DNA of 64,000 bases from Nodosilinea sp. WJT8-NPBG4 (GCA_019359285.1 JAHHHQ010000049.1:89188-153187), one strand, 5' to 3'; shown: positions 36,041 through 47,565, counted from the stretch's first letter. Numbers and translations: made by a program. The notes: a model not told the origin generated them from the sequence alone.

Positions 36041-36481
36041 ATGCCCGTGGGCCAACGTTCAAAACCAAAGCGACGTCTGCTAATCGCCGCCATTGTGGGA
36101 GGCTTGTTGGTCACGAGCTTTCCCTTTGTGGTGGTGGGCGGGCTGCTGGCCAAAACCAACTGGGATGAGTGGCAACAGTGCCGTGGCTATACCCAGTTCA
36201 ACGCCGCGCTGTGGAATGACCCAAAACTCAGCGCTGAGCCCACCTACGTTCGCCTTTGCATGGTGGATGACTTGCTGGCGAAATACCTGCTGCTGGGTAG
36301 ACCGCAGGCGGGTGTGATCGAGCTGCTCGGCCCGCCAGAACCCCAGAACGGCTTTGCCGGCTACGACATGGTCTATAGGCTGGGGCCAGAGCGCCAGTTC
36401 ATTAGCATCGACTACGAATGGCTGGTGATTAAACTCGACGCGGCGGGCCATGTCAGCGATGCTGCGATCGCAACCGATTGA
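36041..36481 (+). CDS. membrane-anchored hypothetical protein (BamE-like layout)
   Basis: A protein of 146 residues. RRLLIAAIVGGLLVTSFPFV (11-30) is a membrane anchor. The rest is exported and has VIELLGPPEPQNGFAGYDMV and FISIDYEWLVIKLDAAGHVS, a beta-rich pattern similar in layout to small BamE/OmlA-like outer-membrane lipoproteins. There is no lipobox. The function is unknown; the resemblance is a guess from layout. Confidence 0.6.
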   Translation: MPVGQRSKPKRRLLIAAIVGGLLVTSFPFVVVGGLLAKTNWDEWQQCRGYTQFNAALWNDPKLSAEPTYVRLCMVDDLLAKYLLLGRPQAGVIELLGPPEPQNGFAGYDMVYRLGPERQFISIDYEWLVIKLDAAGHVSDAAIATD

Positions 36482-36710
36482 GAGTTGAGCCTGGCAAGGA
36501 ACCTGTCCCGGAGGCGTGGTGAGCCACCCCAAATTGCGCTTACGATACTTTCGCTGGGCTGTCGGCTTCGATGCAGCGGGGTTTCTCTAGCCGAAACCTG
36601 ATCAGAGGGGCGATCGCTGGTTGTAGATTCCTAGGTACCGGGCAGACTGCTGGGGCTGTGTTGCCGGTGGGCTATTGCGTAGAGACGAGATACGGCTTTG
36701 ATTGTGTTAC

Positions 36711-36740
36711 AAGCTAAGGTACACAACCTTAGCTTTTTAA
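36711..36740 (+). terminator. hairpin terminator upstream of the histidine kinase gene
   Basis: AAGCTAAGGT and ACCTTAGCTT form a perfect 10-bp stem with an ACACA loop, followed by TTTAA. It lies 230 bases after the 36041-36481 gene and 140 before the kinase gene, so it isolates the two. The rest of 36482-36880 shows no gene. Confidence 0.72.
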
Positions 36741-36880
36741 GTCAGTAAAATAGTGTGAGAACCTTGACCCTCCGTACGCCTTAAAGAAACCGCCAGCTTG
36801 CTTGGACATACTGGCTAAAACCTGCGCTGCCGTTTACGCCTCACTTCCACTTTGCTCTTGATTCACGGTCCGGCTAAGGT

Positions 36881-39769
36881 ATGTCTACTGCATTGCCGCA
36901 ACAACAACTTACAGCGCTTACCCCTGACAACGAACCTGAGCGATTAGCGGCGCTACAACGCTACAACGTTCTCGATACGCCTCCCGAAGCAGCATTCGAT
37001 CGCATCACCCAGCTGGCAGCGCGGTTGTTTAAGGTACCCACTGCCCTCATTTCATTGGTAGATGAATCGAGAGCCTGGTTTAAGTCTTGCGTTGGCTTTG
37101 GTGCTAGCGAAGTGCCGCGTGACAATACCCTGTGCAGTTTCGCCGTATTAACCAATGAGCCGCTGATTGTTCCCGATGCCCGACTCGACGATCGCTTTGC
37201 CCGCAACCCCTTTGTGCAGATGGAGCCGGGTGTGCGGTTCTATGCGGGTGCACCCCTGCTCAGTCATGACGGCTTTAATTTAGGAACGCTATGTCTGCTC
37301 GATGGTCAGCCCCGCCCACCATTAACTGCCGAGCAGCAGGCCACTCTGGTTGATTTAGCTGCCATGGTGGTGGATGAATTGGAGCTCAGATTGGCAGCTC
37401 AGAACGCTGCTCAGTCTGAGAAGAACTACCGCACGCTGTTCGAGTCGATTGATGAAGGCTTTTGCATCTGCGAAATGCTGTTTGACGAACAGGGTGAGCC
37501 AAACGATTACCGCTTCCTGGAAATCAATTCAGCGTTTGAACAACTCACTGGATTGGAGCACGCAGCGGGTCAACGAATGCGGGAACTGGCTCCCAACCAT
37601 GACGCTTATTGGTTTGAGATCTATGGCAGAGTCGTGCAAACCAGGGAACCGATTCGGTTCGAGAATTACGCCAGCGCCCTAAATCGTTGGTTTAACGTCA
37701 ACGCCTTTTGCATCGGCGAGCCACAAAACAATCAGTTCGCCATTTTATTTACCAATATCACCGAGGCGAAGCGCATCGAAGCCGATCGCAAACAGGCAGA
37801 AGCGACCTTGCAGCAGACCTCAGATGAACTCGAAAGCCAAGTGCGAAAGTTTGATGCCACGCTTTCGACCATCGCCGATTGTGTGTTTAGCTTTGACCGC
37901 GATGGGCGGTTTCTTTACGCCAATCAAGTGTTGCTCAACCTGTGGGGAATCACTGCACCAGAGGCGATCGGCAAAACGATGGCTGATCTCAACTATCCCC
38001 CAACCGTTGAGCGGCAAGTGTTGAACGATTTGCACCGAGTGTTTGAAACCGGAGAAATCGTTAGAAGTGAAACTCCTTACACGAATCCAGCCGGAGTTGA
38101 GGGCTACTTTGAATATAGTCTTAGCCCGGTGATTGGCGCCGATCGCACCGTCAAATCGGTCGTTGGTTTATCTCGCGACATTAGCGATCGCAAACAAGCA
38201 GAAGAGTTATTGCGTCAGAGCGAATCGCACCTGCGCCTGATGATCGAAAGTGCTAAAGATTACGCCATCTTCACGCTTGACCTCAATGGAATCGTGACGA
38301 AATGGAATGCCGGTGCCGAACGCCTGCTGCAATACTCAGAAGCCGAAATTATTGGTCACAAAAATCGGATCATTTTTACACCAGAAGACAGACAACAAGG
38401 AAGAGCCGAGCAAGAGCTGCAAATCGCTTTAACTCAGGGACGGGCAGAAAATGAACGTTGGCACCTGCGGAAAGACCGCAGTCGCTTTTGGGGCAGTGGC
38501 TTGGTGATGCCGTTGCAGGACGAAGCGGGCAACGTGCAGGGATTTGTCAAAATCATGCAGGATAAAACAACCCAAAGACAAGCCGAAGCAGAACGAGAAC
38601 AACTGCTGCAGCGAGAACAAGCCGCGCGGGAAACAGCGGAACGAGCCAACCAAATCAAAGATGAGTTTTTGGCAGTGCTGTCCCATGAGTTGCGATCGCC
38701 CCTCAACCCAATTCTCGGCTGGACACAGCTATTGCAAAAAGGCAAACTCGATGCAACCCGCCAACGCGAAGCTTTGGCAACAATCGAGCGCAATGCCAAA
38801 CTACAAATACAACTGATTGAAGATCTCCTCGACATCTCCCGCATTATGCAGGGCAAGCTGAGCTTAACGGTAGCTTCTGTCCGTTTGACCTCTGTGATTA
38901 CGGCAGCAGTTGAAACGGTGCGATTGGCAGCAGAGGTCAAAAACATTCAAATCTTGCTTGACCTCACGCCTGGGAGCGTTTTGGTGACTGGTGATGCGGC
39001 TCGACTACAACAAGTAGTCTGGAATTTGCTCACCAATGCCGTTAAGTTCACGCCAAGCGGTGGCCAAGTAACGATTGAATTGCGGCAACTCGATCGCTTG
39101 GCTCAAATTCGCGTAACGGATACTGGGAAAGGTATTAATCCACAGTTTTTACCCCATGTGTTTGAATATTTCCGTCAGGCAGATGCCACAACGACTCGCA
39201 AGTTTGGTGGCTTAGGGTTAGGGTTGGCGATCGCGCAACAAATCATGGAAATGCACGGCGGCACAGTTTGGGCAGAGAGCGAGGGTGAGAACCGAGGCGC
39301 TATCTTTACTGTGCAGTTACCCGCCAATTTACAAGAACAATTCAGCGAGCCAGAGTTACCTCACGACAACTTAATGACAGAGGCTCGTTTAAGTAACCTG
39401 CAAATTTTGCTGGTGGATGATGAGACTGATGCGCGTGAGTTTCAGACATTTCTGCTAGAGCAAAGTGGAGCGCGAGTCACCGCTGTTGCGTCTGGGTTTG
39501 AGGCACTGCAATCCCTTGATCGGTCCATTCCCGACGTGCTGATCAGTGATGTGGGCATGGCAGAAATGGATGGCTACATGCTGATCCAGCAGATTCGATC
39601 GCGTCCCCATGACAGGGGTGGCATAATTCCGGCGATCGCTTTAACCGCCTACGCAAGGGATTTTGATCAGCAAAAAGCCCTTCAAGCAGGATTTCAGACT
39701 CACATCACAAAACCTGTAGAGCCAGCACTATTAGTGGGAGAAATTGCCAAACTCCTCAAACCCAATTGA
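36881..39769 (+). CDS. hybrid sensor histidine kinase: GAF-PAS-PAS-PAS-HisKA-HATPase-REC
   Basis: A protein of 962 residues. An N-terminal GAF domain (about 30-175; ALISLVDESRAWFKSCVGFG) is followed by three PAS domains (about 185-310, 325-440, 450-570). The H-box AVLSHELRSP has His602 as phosphoacceptor; NAVKFTPSGG and DTGKGI with GLGLGLAIAQQIMEMHGG complete the kinase ATP site. A C-terminal receiver domain has Asp890 in LISDVGMAEMDG and ALTAYA...TKP. It has no membrane segment, so it senses a cytoplasmic signal. The PAS set could bind haem or flavin. No partner regulator lies nearby. Confidence 0.92.
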   Translation: MSTALPQQQLTALTPDNEPERLAALQRYNVLDTPPEAAFDRITQLAARLFKVPTALISLVDESRAWFKSCVGFGASEVPRDNTLCSFAVLTNEPLIVPDARLDDRFARNPFVQMEPGVRFYAGAPLLSHDGFNLGTLCLLDGQPRPPLTAEQQATLVDLAAMVVDELELRLAAQNAAQSEKNYRTLFESIDEGFCICEMLFDEQGEPNDYRFLEINSAFEQLTGLEHAAGQRMRELAPNHDAYWFEIYGRVVQTREPIRFENYASALNRWFNVNAFCIGEPQNNQFAILFTNITEAKRIEADRKQAEATLQQTSDELESQVRKFDATLSTIADCVFSFDRDGRFLYANQVLLNLWGITAPEAIGKTMADLNYPPTVERQVLNDLHRVFETGEIVRSETPYTNPAGVEGYFEYSLSPVIGADRTVKSVVGLSRDISDRKQAEELLRQSESHLRLMIESAKDYAIFTLDLNGIVTKWNAGAERLLQYSEAEIIGHKNRIIFTPEDRQQGRAEQELQIALTQGRAENERWHLRKDRSRFWGSGLVMPLQDEAGNVQGFVKIMQDKTTQRQAEAEREQLLQREQAARETAERANQIKDEFLAVLSHELRSPLNPILGWTQLLQKGKLDATRQREALATIERNAKLQIQLIEDLLDISRIMQGKLSLTVASVRLTSVITAAVETVRLAAEVKNIQILLDLTPGSVLVTGDAARLQQVVWNLLTNAVKFTPSGGQVTIELRQLDRLAQIRVTDTGKGINPQFLPHVFEYFRQADATTTRKFGGLGLGLAIAQQIMEMHGGTVWAESEGENRGAIFTVQLPANLQEQFSEPELPHDNLMTEARLSNLQILLVDDETDAREFQTFLLEQSGARVTAVASGFEALQSLDRSIPDVLISDVGMAEMDGYMLIQQIRSRPHDRGGIIPAIALTAYARDFDQQKALQAGFQTHITKPVEPALLVGEIAKLLKPN

Positions 39770-39813
39770 CCTTAGGCAGAATTTTCCTGATTAAACCTCT
39801 AAAGCTCTATAGG

Positions 39814-41700
39814 TTACGCTCCATACTTTTTCAGCGCCGTCGTATCCCAAGCCTGATCGACCTCGCGGGGCAAATCGAAACTATCCGACTGAAGCACTTC
39901 CTTTAGATCGGCAGCGAGCTGCTGCGACTTAGCCACCAGCTTCGGCATATCCGTTTCGATTTCGGCCATCTCGCGCATCGCCTTAATGTCGTGATGGCGA
40001 AAGATACGGGCAGCTCGGTGGGCATGGTAAGCCCGAAACCCTAGCAGCTTCAGAGCCTGAGCACCCAAGCTCAGGGCAGATTCAAAGGTTTCTCGCTCGA
40101 CAACGGCAACATCTCGGCGCAGTAGCTCGTAGGCGTGGCGGCGATCGATGGCCCGCGCCAAAATCTTCAGGTGGGGAAAGTGCTGTTTCACCAGGTCAAT
40201 GGTGTGTAGCGACCGTTCCACATCGTCGATCGCCATCACAAACAGCTTGGCCTCGGCTGCCCCCGCCGCATAGAGCAGCTCAATGCGCGACGAGTCGCCA
40301 TAAAACACCTTGTGGCCAAACTGACGCAGCAGATCAATGGTGGCCGGGTCGTGGTCTAGCACCGTAGTCTGAATCCCGTTGGCAATCAGCAGGCGATTGA
40401 CGATCTGGCCAAAGCGCCCAAAGCCCGCAACGATCACTGGGGTTTCGCCATCGTCGATGGTGTCGGGTTCTCGCTGCTCGCCCTGGCTCACAAAACGCGG
40501 CTGCACCAACCGTTCATTGGCAATCATCACCAGGGGGGTGAGGGCCATCGACAGGGCCACTACCACCACCAGCGGTGCGGTAACTGTCGTTGGCAAAACC
40601 CGGCTCTGCTCGGCAAAGGAAAACAGCACAAAGCAAAACTCTCCCCCCTGGGCCAGGGCCATGGCAAACAGCAGGTTTTGGCTAAGCGACTGCCGAAAGA
40701 AACGGCCCAGGGCCAGCAGCACTAACCCCTTGAGCAGCATCAGTCCAACCACCAAGCCCAAAATCAGCAGCGGCTGGCTGGCCAGCACATTAAAATCGAT
40801 GCTGGCCCCCACCGAGATAAAGAACAGGCCCAGCAACAGGCCTTTAAACGGTTCAATGTCGGTTTCTAGCTCGTGGCGATACTCGTTATCGGCCAGCACT
40901 ACCCCGGCGACAAAGGTGCCCAGGGCAGGCGATAGCCCCACCATCTGCATAATCAGGGTGATGCCAATCACCAGCAGCAGGGCCGTCGCCGTAAACATTT
41001 CCCGCAGGCGCGTATCGGCAATAAACCGAAACACCGGCTGCATTAAAAACCGACCGACCACGATAATGCCTCCCACCGCCCCCATCACTAGCAGGGTGCG
41101 CTGCCAAGCGGGTAGCCCACCGCTGGCCTCGGCAGTGGCCACCAACACTGCTGTATGAGGACCGATCGCAGCCTGGCCCATCTCCAGCAGGGGCAGCAGA
41201 GCCAGCATGGGAATTACCGCAATATCCTGAAACAGCAGCACCGAGAAGGAGGCCTGCCCTGCCTCAGTTCTCATCAGGCCCTTTTCATTCAAGGTTTGCA
41301 GCACGATCGCCGTTGACGAGAGCGACAAAATCATGCCGATGGCCAGAGCCATGGTCCAGGGCAAGCCCACCAGCACGGCAATCAGAGTGATCACCCCGGT
41401 AGTCACCGCCACCTGCAAGCCCCCTAGCCCCAAGATCGGCCCCCGCAGCTGCCACAGCAGCGAAGGCCGCAGCTCCAGGCCAATCAAAAACAGCATCATC
41501 ACCACGCCAAATTCGGCGAAGTGCATGACGTCGTCTTGCTGTTCTCCTCCCACCAGACCCAGCACAAACGGTCCAATGATCACTCCGGCAATCAGGTACC
41601 CCAGCACTGACCCCAAACCCAGTCGTTTGGCAAAGGGCACCGACAGCACCGCTGCCATTAGATAGATAAACGCCTGAAAAAAGAAGTCTTCGCTATGCAT
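39814..41700 (-). CDS. CPA2-family K+/H+ antiporter (KefB/KefC type)
   Basis: A protein of 628 residues. A twelve- to thirteen-segment CPA2 membrane domain fills 1-395 (e.g. FGVVMMLFLIGLELRPSLLW, LSLSSTAIVLQTLNEKG). A TrkA-N/RCK domain starting VIVAGFGRFGQIVNRLL follows, with the GxGxxG NAD(H)-binding site, and a helical tail. Kef systems lose K+ in exchange for H+ under electrophile or redox control. It overlaps the upstream NAD(P)H oxidoreductase by 8 bases, the same order as kefG-kefB. Confidence 0.88.
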   Translation of the reverse strand: MHSEDFFFQAFIYLMAAVLSVPFAKRLGLGSVLGYLIAGVIIGPFVLGLVGGEQQDDVMHFAEFGVVMMLFLIGLELRPSLLWQLRGPILGLGGLQVAVTTGVITLIAVLVGLPWTMALAIGMILSLSSTAIVLQTLNEKGLMRTEAGQASFSVLLFQDIAVIPMLALLPLLEMGQAAIGPHTAVLVATAEASGGLPAWQRTLLVMGAVGGIIVVGRFLMQPVFRFIADTRLREMFTATALLLVIGITLIMQMVGLSPALGTFVAGVVLADNEYRHELETDIEPFKGLLLGLFFISVGASIDFNVLASQPLLILGLVVGLMLLKGLVLLALGRFFRQSLSQNLLFAMALAQGGEFCFVLFSFAEQSRVLPTTVTAPLVVVVALSMALTPLVMIANERLVQPRFVSQGEQREPDTIDDGETPVIVAGFGRFGQIVNRLLIANGIQTTVLDHDPATIDLLRQFGHKVFYGDSSRIELLYAAGAAEAKLFVMAIDDVERSLHTIDLVKQHFPHLKILARAIDRRHAYELLRRDVAVVERETFESALSLGAQALKLLGFRAYHAHRAARIFRHHDIKAMREMAEIETDMPKLVAKSQQLAADLKEVLQSDSFDLPREVDQAWDTTALKKYGA

Positions 41701-42334
41701 GGGGGGCCACCTCGGGAGCGAGCAATACCTGACTCAAGTCTTGGTTGAGCTGGGTCAGACCAGGCAGCGCCGCCCAATTAATTTGGTTATCGCGCAGCGC
41801 CTGAAGCAGGGTGCGATAGTCTTGAGCGCGATCGCTGATTTCGGGGCCGTCGAGCAGCTGGTGGGTGCCGTGGACAATAAATGGAGGCAGATAGTTCATG
41901 CCGCACAGCCGCGCGGTTTGGGCAAAGGGGGCCAGCAGCTCGAAGACAGTGTAGTAGTTGTAGCCGTCTCGCTGATAGGCCTGCTGGCTGCCGCCGGTAG
42001 AAATAGCAGAAAGGCATTTTTTGCCTTGCAGAGCTGTACCCTCGTGGCCGTAGGCAAAGCCATATTCGAGCACCAGATCTTGCCACTCTTTGAGAATGGC
42101 GGGGCTGCTATACCAGTAAAAGGGGTGCTGCCACACCACGATGTCGTGGTCAAGCAAAAGCTGCTGCTCGCGCTTCACATCGATATGGAAGTCGGGATAC
42201 TCCTCGTAGAGGTCGTGGAGGGTGACCCCCTCGAGATCGGCGATCGCCTGCACCAGCTGACTGTTAATGCGGGATTTGTTGAGAGCGGGGTGGGCAAAGA
42301 GCACCAAAATCCGGTTGGAAGGAGTCATAGCCAC
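41693..42334 (-). CDS. NAD(P)H-dependent quinone oxidoreductase, Kef ancillary (KefG/KefF-like)
   Basis: A protein of 213 residues with a flavodoxin-like fold: ILVLFAHPALNKSRIN (FMN phosphate loop), DIVVWQHPFYWYSSPAILKE and LSAISTGGSQQAYQ. In enteric bacteria such proteins bind and activate Kef antiporters. The 8-base overlap with the antiporter gene makes the same partnership very likely here. SD-like GGAAGGAG precedes the start at 42334. Confidence 0.85.
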   Translation of the reverse strand: MAMTPSNRILVLFAHPALNKSRINSQLVQAIADLEGVTLHDLYEEYPDFHIDVKREQQLLLDHDIVVWQHPFYWYSSPAILKEWQDLVLEYGFAYGHEGTALQGKKCLSAISTGGSQQAYQRDGYNYYTVFELLAPFAQTARLCGMNYLPPFIVHGTHQLLDGPEISDRAQDYRTLLQALRDNQINWAALPGLTQLNQDLSQVLLAPEVAPHA

Positions 42335-42470
42335 AGAAAAAGAGAGCAGATTGGCCCTGGCGCGATGATCCTAGGGAGTCGGTCTTAGGTCATCGGTTTT
42401 GCCACCGCAACTGTAAACGATCTGGGCCGTCAGCGGTGGTACTCCACCTATCCTTTTATATACATAGACA

Positions 42471-42512
42471 ATAAAAGTCCTGGCTCAACTACCCCGAAGA
42501 ACCAGGACTCTT
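42471..42512 (-). terminator. hairpin terminator downstream of psaB (distal)
   Basis: On the minus strand AGTCCTGG...CCAGGACT forms an 8-bp stem (42476-42483 with 42502-42509) followed by TTTTATTG. It lies between psaB and the kef genes and could stop read-through from psaAB. Confidence 0.55.
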
Positions 42513-42655
42513 GAGAAGCGGAGAGTCTCCATCCGTCTCAAGGTTAGGAGGTGCAGAGGGCGATCGTAGGGAGCCGCTCACACACCTCAGATTATTCAAA
42601 ATGCTAAAAAGAAGACTCTTGTTGTGGGTAAGTATTTGGCTGAGTCTTTTGTAGC

Positions 42656-42812
42656 GTGGGCACTGCCCACCACTGAAGATCTTTTTCGTTAAGAACTTGC
42701 TTGAATAAAGAATTTCTTTTTCTCTTAGGAAAAGGTGTCCGGCGAACGGGGTGGGTTAGCCCACAGGAACCCACCCGTTTACGCCAGGGGTGTAAGGTGG
42801 GCAGTGCCCACC
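42656..42812. repeat. short palindromes in the psaB 3' flank
   Basis: GTGGGCACTGCCCAC (42656-42670) and GGTGGGCAGTGCCCACC (42796-42812) are perfect palindromes differing mainly at the centre. Between them GAACGGGGTGGGTT and AACCCACCCGTTT (42744-42781) form a further long hairpin close to the psaB stop, a candidate 3' end structure for the psaAB message. No gene is seen in 42335-42835. Confidence 0.6.
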
Positions 42813-42835
42813 CTACGAGGGATTAGGTATCCCAG

Positions 42836-45064
42836 TTAGCCAAATCGACTAGAGGTCGAGGCGATCAAGAAGGCGGCGTAGGTCAGAATGTAGCCCACCG
42901 TAAAGTGAGCGAGACCCACAACCCGACCCTGGATGATGGACATGGCAACGGGCTTATCCTTCCAGCGAACCAGGTTCGCCAGGGGAGTGCGCTCGTGGGC
43001 CCAGACCAGAGTTTCAATTAGCTCCTGCCAGTAGCCGCGCCAGGAGATCAAGAACATGAAGCCGGTAGCCCAAACCAGGTGTCCAAAGAGGAACATCCAG
43101 GCCCAGACGGCTAGGTTATTCATGCCGTAGGGGTTATAGCCGTTGATTAGCTGCGACGAGTTAAGCCACAGGTAGTCTCGGAACCAGCCCATTAGATAAG
43201 TCGAGTTTTCGTTGAACTGAGCTACGTTGCCCGCCCACAGAGTGAGATGCTTCCAGTGCCAGTAGAAGGTCACCCAGCCAATGGTATTCAACATCCAGAA
43301 CATCGCCAGGTAGAACGAATCCCACGCGGAGATGTCGCAGGTACCGCCACGGCCGGGGCCGTCGCAGGGGAAGCTGTAGCCGAAGTCTTTCTTGTCGGGC
43401 ATCAGCTTCGAACCGCGCGCATCCAGCGCACCCTTGACCAAGATCAGGGTGGTGGTGTGCAGACCCAGGGCGATCGCATGGTGAACCAGGAAGTCGCCAG
43501 GGCCAATGGTCAGAAACAGCGAGTTGGTACTGCTATTGATGCCATCTAGCCAGCCGCCGAGCCACACGTTGCCGTAGTTAGGCCAAGCCGTCGTCGCAAT
43601 GCTGTCCGGGTTAGATAGGAGAGTATCAAAGCCGTAGAGCAGCTTGCCGTGGGAAGCCTGAATCCACTGAGCAAAGACCGGCTCAACCAGAATCTGCTTT
43701 TCGGGGGTGCCAAAGGCAACCACTACGTCGTTGTGCACGTACAGACCCAGGGTGTGGAAGCCCAGGAACAGCGACACCCAGCTCAGGTGCGAGATGATCG
43801 CTTCCTTGTGCTCCAGCACACGGTACAGCACGTTGTTCTGGTTAGCCACCGGATCGTAGTCGCGCACTAGGAAGATGGCCCCGTGGGCAAAGGCCCCCAC
43901 CATGATGAATCCAGCAATGTACTGGTGGTGGGTATACAGAGCCGCCTGGGTGGTAAAGTCCTTGGCGATAAAGGCGTAGGGCGGCATGGAGTACATGTGC
44001 TGCGCCACCAAGGAGGTGACTACCCCTAGGGCCGCTAGGTGAAACGCTAGCTGGAAGTGCAGCGAGTTGTTGTAGGTGTCGTAAATGCCCTTGTGGCCTT
44101 CTCCGAGCGCACCGCCAAAGGGAGTGCCTTCGGGGGGCCGGTGAGCATTCAGGATGGTCTTCATGTCGTGGCCAATACCGAAGTTAGTCCGGTACATGTG
44201 GCCCGCAACGATGAAGATCACCGCGATCGCCAGGTGGTGGTGGGCAATGTCCGTCAGCCACAGCGCATCGGTTTGGGGGTGAAACCCACCCAAGAAGGTG
44301 AGAATCGCTGACCCGGCCCCGTCGCTGCTGTTAAACACGTGGTTTGGCGTGTCTGGGTTCTGGGCATAAACTCCCCACTGACCGGTAAAGAAAGGCTTCA
44401 ACCCAGCCGGGTGAGGCCGTACCGCGAGGAAGTTATCCCAACCCACATGCTGCCCCCGGGCTTCGGGAATAGCGACGTGAATCAGGTGACCGGCCCAAGC
44501 CAGCGAGCTGACACCAAACAGACCAGCCAGGTGGTGGTTCAGGCGAGACTCGGCGTTTTTGAACCAGGCCAGGCTAGGCCGAAACTTGGGCTGTAGGTGC
44601 AGCCAGCCAGCGAACAAAAAGATCGCCGACAAAATCAGCAGGAAGACAGCGCCGCTGTAGAGGTCAACGTTGGTGCGCATGCCGATGGTGTACCACCAGT
44701 GGTAAACCCCAGAAAACGCGATGTTAACCGGATAGCTGGCCCCCGCCTGGGTGAAGGCATCCACGGCGGGTTGGCCAAATTGCGGATCCCAGATCGCGTG
44801 AGCGATCGGTCTCACACCCAGCGGGTCTTTCACCCACTGTTCAAAGTTGCCTTGCCAGGCGACGTGGAACAGGTTGCCCGAAGTCCACAAAAAGATGATT
44901 GCCAAGTGGCCAAAGTGGGAGGCGAAGATCTTTTGGTAAAGATTCTCCTCCGTCATGCCATCGTGGCTTTCAAAGTCGTGGGCGGTGGCAATCCCGTACC
45001 AGAGCCGACGCGTGGTCGGATCTTGGGCCAGGTCCTGGCTAAATTTAGGGAATTTAGTTGCCAT
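42836..45064 (-). CDS. psaB: photosystem I P700 chlorophyll a apoprotein A2
   Basis: A protein of 742 residues. [19 protein letters not shown] carries C567 and C576, two of the four ligands to the Fx 4Fe-4S cluster (the others come from PsaA). Eleven membrane segments with many His ligands for chlorophyll are present, e.g. [20 protein letters not shown]. With PsaA it forms the reaction-centre heterodimer binding P700, A0, phylloquinone and Fx in the thylakoid membrane. It follows psaA by 121 bases and is cotranscribed in most cyanobacteria. The length is normal. Confidence 0.98.
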   Translation of the reverse strand: MATKFPKFSQDLAQDPTTRRLWYGIATAHDFESHDGMTEENLYQKIFASHFGHLAIIFLWTSGNLFHVAWQGNFEQWVKDPLGVRPIAHAIWDPQFGQPAVDAFTQAGASYPVNIAFSGVYHWWYTIGMRTNVDLYSGAVFLLILSAIFLFAGWLHLQPKFRPSLAWFKNAESRLNHHLAGLFGVSSLAWAGHLIHVAIPEARGQHVGWDNFLAVRPHPAGLKPFFTGQWGVYAQNPDTPNHVFNSSDGAGSAILTFLGGFHPQTDALWLTDIAHHHLAIAVIFIVAGHMYRTNFGIGHDMKTILNAHRPPEGTPFGGALGEGHKGIYDTYNNSLHFQLAFHLAALGVVTSLVAQHMYSMPPYAFIAKDFTTQAALYTHHQYIAGFIMVGAFAHGAIFLVRDYDPVANQNNVLYRVLEHKEAIISHLSWVSLFLGFHTLGLYVHNDVVVAFGTPEKQILVEPVFAQWIQASHGKLLYGFDTLLSNPDSIATTAWPNYGNVWLGGWLDGINSSTNSLFLTIGPGDFLVHHAIALGLHTTTLILVKGALDARGSKLMPDKKDFGYSFPCDGPGRGGTCDISAWDSFYLAMFWMLNTIGWVTFYWHWKHLTLWAGNVAQFNENSTYLMGWFRDYLWLNSSQLINGYNPYGMNNLAVWAWMFLFGHLVWATGFMFLISWRGYWQELIETLVWAHERTPLANLVRWKDKPVAMSIIQGRVVGLAHFTVGYILTYAAFLIASTSSRFG

Positions 45065-45136
45065 GAATCAAAACAGGTTTGATGTACGAATGGGTCAGAA
45101 AACGCAATTCGTTGAAGTGCAGTGGATTGGGGTTGG

Positions 45137-45162
45137 TAGGGGCGCACCGCAGTGTGCCCCTA
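45137..45162. repeat. palindrome in the psaA-psaB intergenic space
   Basis: TAGGGGCGCAC-CGCA-GTGTGCCCCTA forms an 11-bp stem with one G-T pair. It belongs to the same type of short cyanobacterial palindromic repeat as others in the window and could affect psaA/psaB message processing. Confidence 0.6.
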
Positions 45163-45185
45163 AGGGAATCCCATGACCAAACGGG

Positions 45186-47489
45186 TCATCCCACCGCAAT
45201 TATTCGAGCCAGGAAGAAGGCCCACGTAGTGGCAATTCCCCCTAGTAGGTAGTGAGCCACACCCACAGCCCGACCCTGAGTAATGCTCAGAGCACGAGGC
45301 TGAATGGAAGGCGCTACCTTCAGCTTGCTGTGAGCCCACACAATGGACTCAATTAGCTCTTGCCAGTAGCCACGGCCGCTAAACAGGAACATCAGGCTAA
45401 AGGCCCACACAAAGTGAGCACCCAAGAACAGCAGACCGTAGGCCGACAGCGCCGAGCCGTAGGAGCCGATTACCTGCGAGGCCTGAGCCCACAGGAAGTC
45501 ACGCAGCCAGCCGTTGATGGTGATGGCGCTAGCCGCAAAATTGCCACCGGTGATGTGGCTCACCGTGCCATCGGGACTCACCGTGCCCCAAATGTCAGAT
45601 TGCATCTTCCAGCTGAAGTGGAAAATTACAATCGAGATGGAGTTGTACATCCAGAACAGGCCTAGGAACACGTGGTCCCAACCCGAAACCTGACAGGTGC
45701 CGCCCCGACCGGGACCGTCGCAGGGGAACCGGAAGCCCAGGTCACCTTTGTCGGGAATCAGTCGAGAGCTACGGGCAAATAAAACGCCCTTGAGCAGAAT
45801 CAGCGCGGTCACGTGGATGGTGAAGGCGTGGATGTGGTGCACCATAAAGTCGGCAGTGCCGAGAGCCATGGGCATCATCGCTATCTTGCCGGCCACCGCC
45901 ACCCCGGTGCCGCCAAACACAGGGCTAACACTAGCCAGGGCATTGGGCGCTGTGGCCCCTGCCGCTGCCGAGTGAAAGCCTTGTACCCATTGGGCAAAGA
46001 CCGGCTGCAGGTTAATGGCGGTATCCGAGAACATGTCCTGGGGACGGCCCAGGGCTCGCATGGTGTCGTTGTGGACGTATAGACCAAAGCTGTGGAAGCC
46101 GAGGAAAATACACACCCAGTTGAGATGGGAGATGATCGCATCGCGGGAGCGCAGCATGCGGTCCAGAGCGTTGTTTTGGTTCACCGCCGGATCGTAGTCA
46201 CGCACCATAAAGATAGATGCGTGAGCCCCAGCACCCACAATCAAGAAGGCGCCAATCCACATGTGGTGGGTAAATAGCGACAGCTGAGTGGCGTAGTCAG
46301 TGGCCAAGTACGGATAGGGAGGCATGGCGTACATGTGGTGCGCCACGATGATCGTGATCGACCCCAGCATGGCCAGGTTAACCGCCAGCTGAGCGTGCCA
46401 GGAGGTGGTTAGATCTTCAAACAGACCCTGGTGGCCCCGGCCGCCAAACAGCAGCGGGTCACCCTGGTGATTGTCCAAAATCTCCTTCATGCTGTGACCG
46501 ATACCCCAGTTGGTGCGGTACATATGGCCCGCAACAATGAAGAGCACGGCTAGGGCCAGGTGGTGGTGAGCCGTATCCGATAGCCAGAGGCCACCCGTTA
46601 TAGGGTTAAGACCACCCTTGAAGGTGAGAAAGTCAGAATACGTCCCCCAGTTGAGGGTGAAGAACGGCTTAATACCCTCGACAAAGCTGGGGTACAGGTC
46701 GGCCATCAGGGCCTTATTGAGGATCCACTCGTGGGGCAAGGGAATTGCTCCAATTGAGTCGATCACCCGACCACCAATGGTTAGCGGACGTCCCGCATCG
46801 ATCGCATCCATGCAGGCGTTGATGGGCAACGATACGTGGATCTGCTGACCGGCATAACCCAAACAGCCCAGGCCCAATAGCCCGGCCAGGTGGTGGTTCA
46901 TCATCGATTCCACGTTTTGGAACCACTCGAGCTTGGGCGCTCGCTTGTGGTAGTGGAACCAACCGGCAAACAGCATCAGAGCTGCCATCACCAGCGCCCC
47001 AATGGCGGTGACGTAGAGCTGGAAGCTATTAGTAATGCCGTTGGCCCGCCACCACTGGAACAAGCCAGAAGTGATCTGAATACCATGGAAACCACCGCCC
47101 ACGTCGCCATTCAAAATTTCTTGGCCGAAGATGGGCCAAACCACTTGGGCACTGGGCTTAATACCGGTGGGGTTAGTTAGCCAAGCTTCATAGTTTGAGA
47201 ACTTGGCACCGTGGAAATACATGCCGCTGAGCCAGACAAAAATAACGGCTAAGTGGCCAAAGTGCGCGCTGAAGATCTTCCGTGAAATATCTTCCAGGTC
47301 ACTGGTGTGAGTGTCAAAGTCATGGGCGTCGGCGTGCAGGTTCCAAATCCAGGTGGTGGTTTTGGGCCCCTTGGCCAACGTGCGGTCGAAGTGGCCGGGC
47401 TTGCCCCATCGCTCAAATGAGACGGGTACCGGATCTTTATCAACCACGACCCTGACTTTTTGTCCCGGTTCAGGGGGACTTATGGTCAT
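45186..47489 (-). CDS. psaA: photosystem I P700 chlorophyll a apoprotein A1
   Basis: A protein of 767 residues with the same architecture as PsaB and the motif [19 protein letters not shown], with C590 and C599 as the other two Fx ligands. It opens [20 protein letters not shown], the usual cyanobacterial N-terminus. GAGAGGAGAG just before the ATG at 47489 is a strong ribosome site. It heads the psaAB operon. The upstream stretch 47490-47877 carries no gene and should hold the promoter and light-response sites. Confidence 0.98.
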   Translation of the reverse strand: MTISPPEPGQKVRVVVDKDPVPVSFERWGKPGHFDRTLAKGPKTTTWIWNLHADAHDFDTHTSDLEDISRKIFSAHFGHLAVIFVWLSGMYFHGAKFSNYEAWLTNPTGIKPSAQVVWPIFGQEILNGDVGGGFHGIQITSGLFQWWRANGITNSFQLYVTAIGALVMAALMLFAGWFHYHKRAPKLEWFQNVESMMNHHLAGLLGLGCLGYAGQQIHVSLPINACMDAIDAGRPLTIGGRVIDSIGAIPLPHEWILNKALMADLYPSFVEGIKPFFTLNWGTYSDFLTFKGGLNPITGGLWLSDTAHHHLALAVLFIVAGHMYRTNWGIGHSMKEILDNHQGDPLLFGGRGHQGLFEDLTTSWHAQLAVNLAMLGSITIIVAHHMYAMPPYPYLATDYATQLSLFTHHMWIGAFLIVGAGAHASIFMVRDYDPAVNQNNALDRMLRSRDAIISHLNWVCIFLGFHSFGLYVHNDTMRALGRPQDMFSDTAINLQPVFAQWVQGFHSAAAGATAPNALASVSPVFGGTGVAVAGKIAMMPMALGTADFMVHHIHAFTIHVTALILLKGVLFARSSRLIPDKGDLGFRFPCDGPGRGGTCQVSGWDHVFLGLFWMYNSISIVIFHFSWKMQSDIWGTVSPDGTVSHITGGNFAASAITINGWLRDFLWAQASQVIGSYGSALSAYGLLFLGAHFVWAFSLMFLFSGRGYWQELIESIVWAHSKLKVAPSIQPRALSITQGRAVGVAHYLLGGIATTWAFFLARIIAVG

Positions 47490-47565
47490 GGGACTCTCCT
47501 CTCTTCTACTCGAAAATACAGAGCGGATAAAGGCGCTTCCTACTCAATAGACGGATAAACCTGAG